From assembly GCA_017509375.1 (NCBI GenBank), contig JAFWPT010000071.1, positions 1-8,488 of the forward strand: a DNA stretch of 8,488 bases, given 5' to 3'. Both the position numbers and the translations under genes were made by a program. This stretch comes from Bacteroidales bacterium (lineage in GTDB: Bacteria > Bacteroidota > Bacteroidia > Bacteroidales > UBA932). Every line of letters begins with the position of its first letter. The stretch's first letter is position 1. The notes under the pieces are model-generated. The model saw only the letters and a list, made by a program, of their open reading frames with translations, had not been told where the DNA came from and did not search any database. Positions 6,102 through 8,488 of this stretch are shown here, in pieces.

Positions 6102-7487
6102 ATGAGATTCAAGCCTTTCTGGCTGGCAGCTGCACTGCTTGCGGCAGCTTGCCACAACGATCCTTACGGACCTCCGGTCCCCGGAGGCAAGACAGAAGAA
6201 ACCGAGGACTTCAAAGCCGACCCTGCCGGGCAGCCGCTTTCTGCCTGGCAGGAAGGCATGCTGGACATTCATTTCATCAATACTACCACCGGCGAATGTA
6301 CCTTCATCATATTCCCGGACGGCACCCAGATGATGGTGGATGCAGCAGGTTCCCTTGCCGCCACCGGAGACGTAAACAGCACCACCAATACCGGCATACG
6401 TTCCCGCTGGGATCCCACTAAAGATGCAGATTTCCGGGCGGGAGCTTACATCGCGGAATATATCAAGAGCTGCATGGCATGGACCGGCAACAACAGCCTC
6501 GACTACGTAGTCAACACCCACTTCCATTCAGACCACTTCGGCGGGTTCAGCACCGCCCTTCCTGCCTCGGACCTCAGTGGCAGCTACCGCAAGCAGAGTC
6601 TGCCGGAGGTGCTGGATATTTTGGGCTCAAAGACTTTACTGGACCGGGGCTGGCCAGACTACAACTACCCGTTCGACATGCTGACGAAATCATCAAACGC
6701 CTCTGCCATAAAGAATTATGTCACGGCTGTAAAGTGGCACGCCGCCAACAGGGGGATGAAGGCGGAAATGTTCCAGGCCGGAAGCGACGAGCAAATAAGA
6801 GCTCTTCGCAATCCTTCTGCATGCGGTGATTTCAAGGTTCAGAATATAGCGGTGAACGGCTTTGTATGGGACGGAAAAGGCACCACCAGTGCTACAGCCA
6901 CTTTCCCTTCCCTCAGCGAGATAAGCGTCGCCAATCCGAAGAGCGTTGGCAATGCCGACAAATGCCCCGAGGAGAATCATTGCACCACCGCCTTCAAACT
7001 GAGCTATGGCAAGTTTGACTTTTTCCATGCCGGTGACGCCCAGTATGACGGATGCTCCACTTTTGCCTGGAAAGACGTGGAAAGCGCCATGGCAAAAGCC
7101 TGCGGAGCCGTGGATGTGATGAAAGCCGACCACCACGGCGTGGGCAATACCAACGGATATGGTTATGTAGCCAAAAACGGCCACGTCTGCAATGCCATGT
7201 CCTTCTTGAATCCGCGCTGCTGGATCGTGAACAGCTGGACGGACGGGCATCCCCGGCAAGCTGTCTTCGAAGGGGTTACGAAGGTGGTTCCGGGAACGGA
7301 CATCTACATCACCAACACTTGCGAGAGCATGCGCAAGTACCTGAACTGGAACCAGGTAAAAGGAAGCGACGGCCATATCGTAATACGCGTCTGCAAGGGC
7401 GGCTCCAAGTATTTTGTCTATACTCTTTCCGATTCGGAGCCTTCCCGCAAAGTCCTGAAGGCAGTTGGACCTTACCATTCCCGCTAG
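6102..7487 (+). CDS. Secreted ComEC-like metallo-beta-lactamase fold lipoprotein (MBL2), paralogue of MBL1
   Basis: This 461-residue protein starts immediately after the MBL1 stop (TAGATG, no spacer). The signal peptide ends in AAAC (Cys17), a less canonical lipobox, followed by a Pro/Gly-rich linker. It aligns with MBL1 along its length: AWQEGMLDIHFIN, IFPDGTQMMVDAAG, the HxHxDH motif at H140, H142, D144 and H145, LDRG, FFHAGDAQYDG with D312, DHHGVGNTNG with H344/H345, and GHIVIRVCKGGSKY near the end. The canonical HHG here is HHS in MBL1. All expected metal ligands are kept in both copies, so neither looks like a decaying duplicate. It has eleven cysteines besides the lipidated one, against three in mature MBL1, so disulfides or an extra metal site are possible. 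The expected role is hydrolysis of the locus substrate or a modified form of it, on the surface or in the periplasm. It is the last gene of the apparent operon. Confidence 0.88.
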   Translation: MRFKPFWLAAALLAAACHNDPYGPPVPGGKTEETEDFKADPAGQPLSAWQEGMLDIHFINTTTGECTFIIFPDGTQMMVDAAGSLAATGDVNSTTNTGIRSRWDPTKDADFRAGAYIAEYIKSCMAWTGNNSLDYVVNTHFHSDHFGGFSTALPASDLSGSYRKQSLPEVLDILGSKTLLDRGWPDYNYPFDMLTKSSNASAIKNYVTAVKWHAANRGMKAEMFQAGSDEQIRALRNPSACGDFKVQNIAVNGFVWDGKGTTSATATFPSLSEISVANPKSVGNADKCPEENHCTTAFKLSYGKFDFFHAGDAQYDGCSTFAWKDVESAMAKACGAVDVMKADHHGVGNTNGYGYVAKNGHVCNAMSFLNPRCWIVNSWTDGHPRQAVFEGVTKVVPGTDIYITNTCESMRKYLNWNQVKGSDGHIVIRVCKGGSKYFVYTLSDSEPSRKVLKAVGPYHSR

Positions 7488-7504
7488 CCGGGGAAACTTC
7501 ATGG
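7475..7504 (+). terminator. Weak imperfect hairpin at the operon end (possible terminator)
   Basis: Around the MBL2 stop codon, CCAT plus TCCC on the left can pair with GGGA plus ATGG on the right, leaving an asymmetric internal bulge and a short loop. No T-run follows, so this is not a convincing intrinsic terminator. I list it because an operon end is expected here and nothing better is visible in the 63-bp gap before alaS. The AT-rich segment after it belongs with the alaS promoter. Confidence 0.2.
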
Positions 7505-7536
7505 CCGTACAGAGATGCTATATTATAAATAATTAG

Positions 7537-7544
7537 TATCTTTG
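7537..7544 (+). promoter_or_regulatory. Bacteroidetes-type -7 box (TAnnTTTG) for alaS
   Basis: TATCTTTG matches the Bacteroidetes -7 consensus TAnnTTTG exactly and lies in an AT-rich stretch just upstream of alaS. A matching -33 TTTG is not visible at the usual distance (about 7512-7518), so promoter strength is uncertain. With the usual spacing, transcription would start at about 7549-7552, right at the alaS start codon. Confidence 0.5.
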
Positions 7545-7550
7545 CCGGAT

Positions 7551-8488
7551 ATGATGACATCTAAAGAAATACGCAAGAAGTTCCTGGACTTCTTTGCTTC
7601 CAAAGGGCACACTATAGTGCCCTCCGCTCCCATGGTGGTGAAGAACGATCCCACCCTCATGTTCACAAATGCCGGGATGAACCAGTTCAAAGACATCTTC
7701 CTGGGCAACAAGACCACCCCGTTCAACCGGGCGACAGACAGTCAGAAGTGCTTGAGAGTGAGCGGAAAACACAACGACCTGGAAGAGGTCGGCCACGATA
7801 CCTACCATCACACCATGTTCGAGATGCTCGGCAACTGGAGCTTTGGTGACTACTTCAAGGTAGAAGCCATAGACTGGGCCTGGGAGCTTCTCACCGAAGT
7901 GTACAAGATAGACAAGAACCTGCTCTATGCCACAGTGTTCGAAGGTTCCGCCGAAGACGGCACCCAGCTGGACGAGGAAGCCCGCCAGGCATGGCTGAGG
8001 CATCTTCCCGCCGACCACGTAATCCTGGGCAACAAGCACGACAATTTCTGGGAAATGGGCGACACCGGCCCTTGCGGCCCCAGTTCCGAGATTCATATCG
8101 ACATCCGCTCCGAGGAGGAAAAAGCTGCCAGCGGCATTCCCGGAAGGGATCTTGTCAACCAGTCCGACCCTCACGTGATAGAGATATGGAACCTGGTGTT
8201 TATGCAGTTCCAGCGTTTCGCCGACGGTCATCTTGAGCCCCTTCCTGCGAAGAACATCGATACAGGTATGGGCTTCGAACGCCTCTGCGCGGTGCTGCAG
8301 GGCAAAAACAGCAACTACGACTCCGACGTTTTCACCGGAATGCTTGCCAGGATAGGTTCTCTCAGCGGTCACAGCTACGGAGAGAGCGCCGAGGCCGATG
8401 TGGCGATGCGTGTCATAGCGGACCACATCCGCGCCATCAGCTTCTCCATCGCCGATGGCCAGCTGTCCTCCAACGTTAAGGCCGGCTA
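7551..8488 (+). CDS. alaS: Alanyl-tRNA synthetase, N-terminal part (partial, runs off window)
   Basis: The frame opens with ATG ATG at 7551/7554 ([11 protein letters not shown]) and stays open for 312 codons to the window end. It charges tRNA-Ala with alanine in the cytoplasm. The class II catalytic domain is well conserved: [78 protein letters not shown] and [11 protein letters not shown]. The editing and C-Ala domains of the roughly 870-residue family lie beyond the window. The start is fixed by homology, since MTSKEIR-type N-termini followed by a G-H-x-I-V-P-S motif are usual in this phylum. The second ATG, one codon on, is an equally possible initiator. This is a housekeeping gene and probably not part of the SusCD-MBL operon: it has its own promoter-like box and a 63-bp gap. 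Confidence 0.98.
   Translation, partial: MMTSKEIRKKFLDFFASKGHTIVPSAPMVVKNDPTLMFTNAGMNQFKDIFLGNKTTPFNRATDSQKCLRVSGKHNDLEEVGHDTYHHTMFEMLGNWSFGDYFKVEAIDWAWELLTEVYKIDKNLLYATVFEGSAEDGTQLDEEARQAWLRHLPADHVILGNKHDNFWEMGDTGPCGPSSEIHIDIRSEEEKAASGIPGRDLVNQSDPHVIEIWNLVFMQFQRFADGHLEPLPAKNIDTGMGFERLCAVLQGKNSNYDSDVFTGMLARIGSLSGHSYGESAEADVAMRVIADHIRAISFSIADGQLSSNVKAG

Noticed and set aside
4695..7487. Possibility that the MBL genes are antibiotic-resistance beta-lactamases
   Set aside because: Fold motifs, the LDIH-x-IN and FPDGT start, the GD aspartate and HH pair, and the length of about 465 residues fit the ComEC-like hydrolase branch, not class B beta-lactamases.
7533..8426. Antisense open frame (297 codons) opposite alaS
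   Set aside because: It lies entirely across a highly conserved housekeeping gene and shows no recognisable protein features.

Overview
The window looks like a chromosomal piece of a fairly GC-rich member of the Bacteroidales. Alistipes or Rikenellaceae-like relatives are plausible, but genus cannot be fixed from this sequence. The evidence is a SusC-type C-terminus, a RagB/SusD protein, BACON-type lipoproteins, Sec/lipobox signals on five consecutive genes, A-rich rather than Shine-Dalgarno start regions, a TAnnTTTG-type promoter box and a Bacteroidetes-like AlaRS. All genes are on the + strand.

Layout: the 3' end of a SusC-like TonB-dependent transporter (1-155); lipoprotein A, with two BACON-like domains and a C-terminal domain I do not recognise (169-1530); a SusD-like lipoprotein (1536-3431); lipoprotein B, a shorter paralogue of A with one BACON-like domain and a (Glu-Gln-Pro)6 linker (3445-4695); two tandem, diverged ComEC-like metallo-beta-lactamase (MBL) fold lipoproteins (4695-6101 and 6102-7487); a 63-bp gap; and the 5' part of alaS (7551 to the window end).

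The first six genes are almost certainly one operon, starting upstream of the window. Gaps are 13, 5 and 13 bp, then a 1-base overlap (TAATG), then direct abutment (TAGATG). This resembles a polysaccharide-utilisation (SusCD) locus with two departures. A BACON lipoprotein lies between susC and susD. The visible effector genes are two secreted MBL-fold hydrolases rather than glycoside hydrolases, although CAZymes upstream cannot be excluded.

Working model (inference): A, SusD and B capture a ligand at the cell surface, the SusC-like porin imports it, and the two zinc-dependent lipoproteins cleave it or remove substituents. Their relation to the MBL domains of ComEC and Pce makes a phosphodiester-containing substrate (nucleic acid, teichoic acid-like or phosphorylated glycan) a reasonable first hypothesis. 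The sequence does not identify the substrate. alaS appears to be a separate housekeeping unit with its own promoter and a near-leaderless start. No tRNA, rRNA, CRISPR array or insertion sequence was recognised, and no gene-free stretch exceeds 300 bases.
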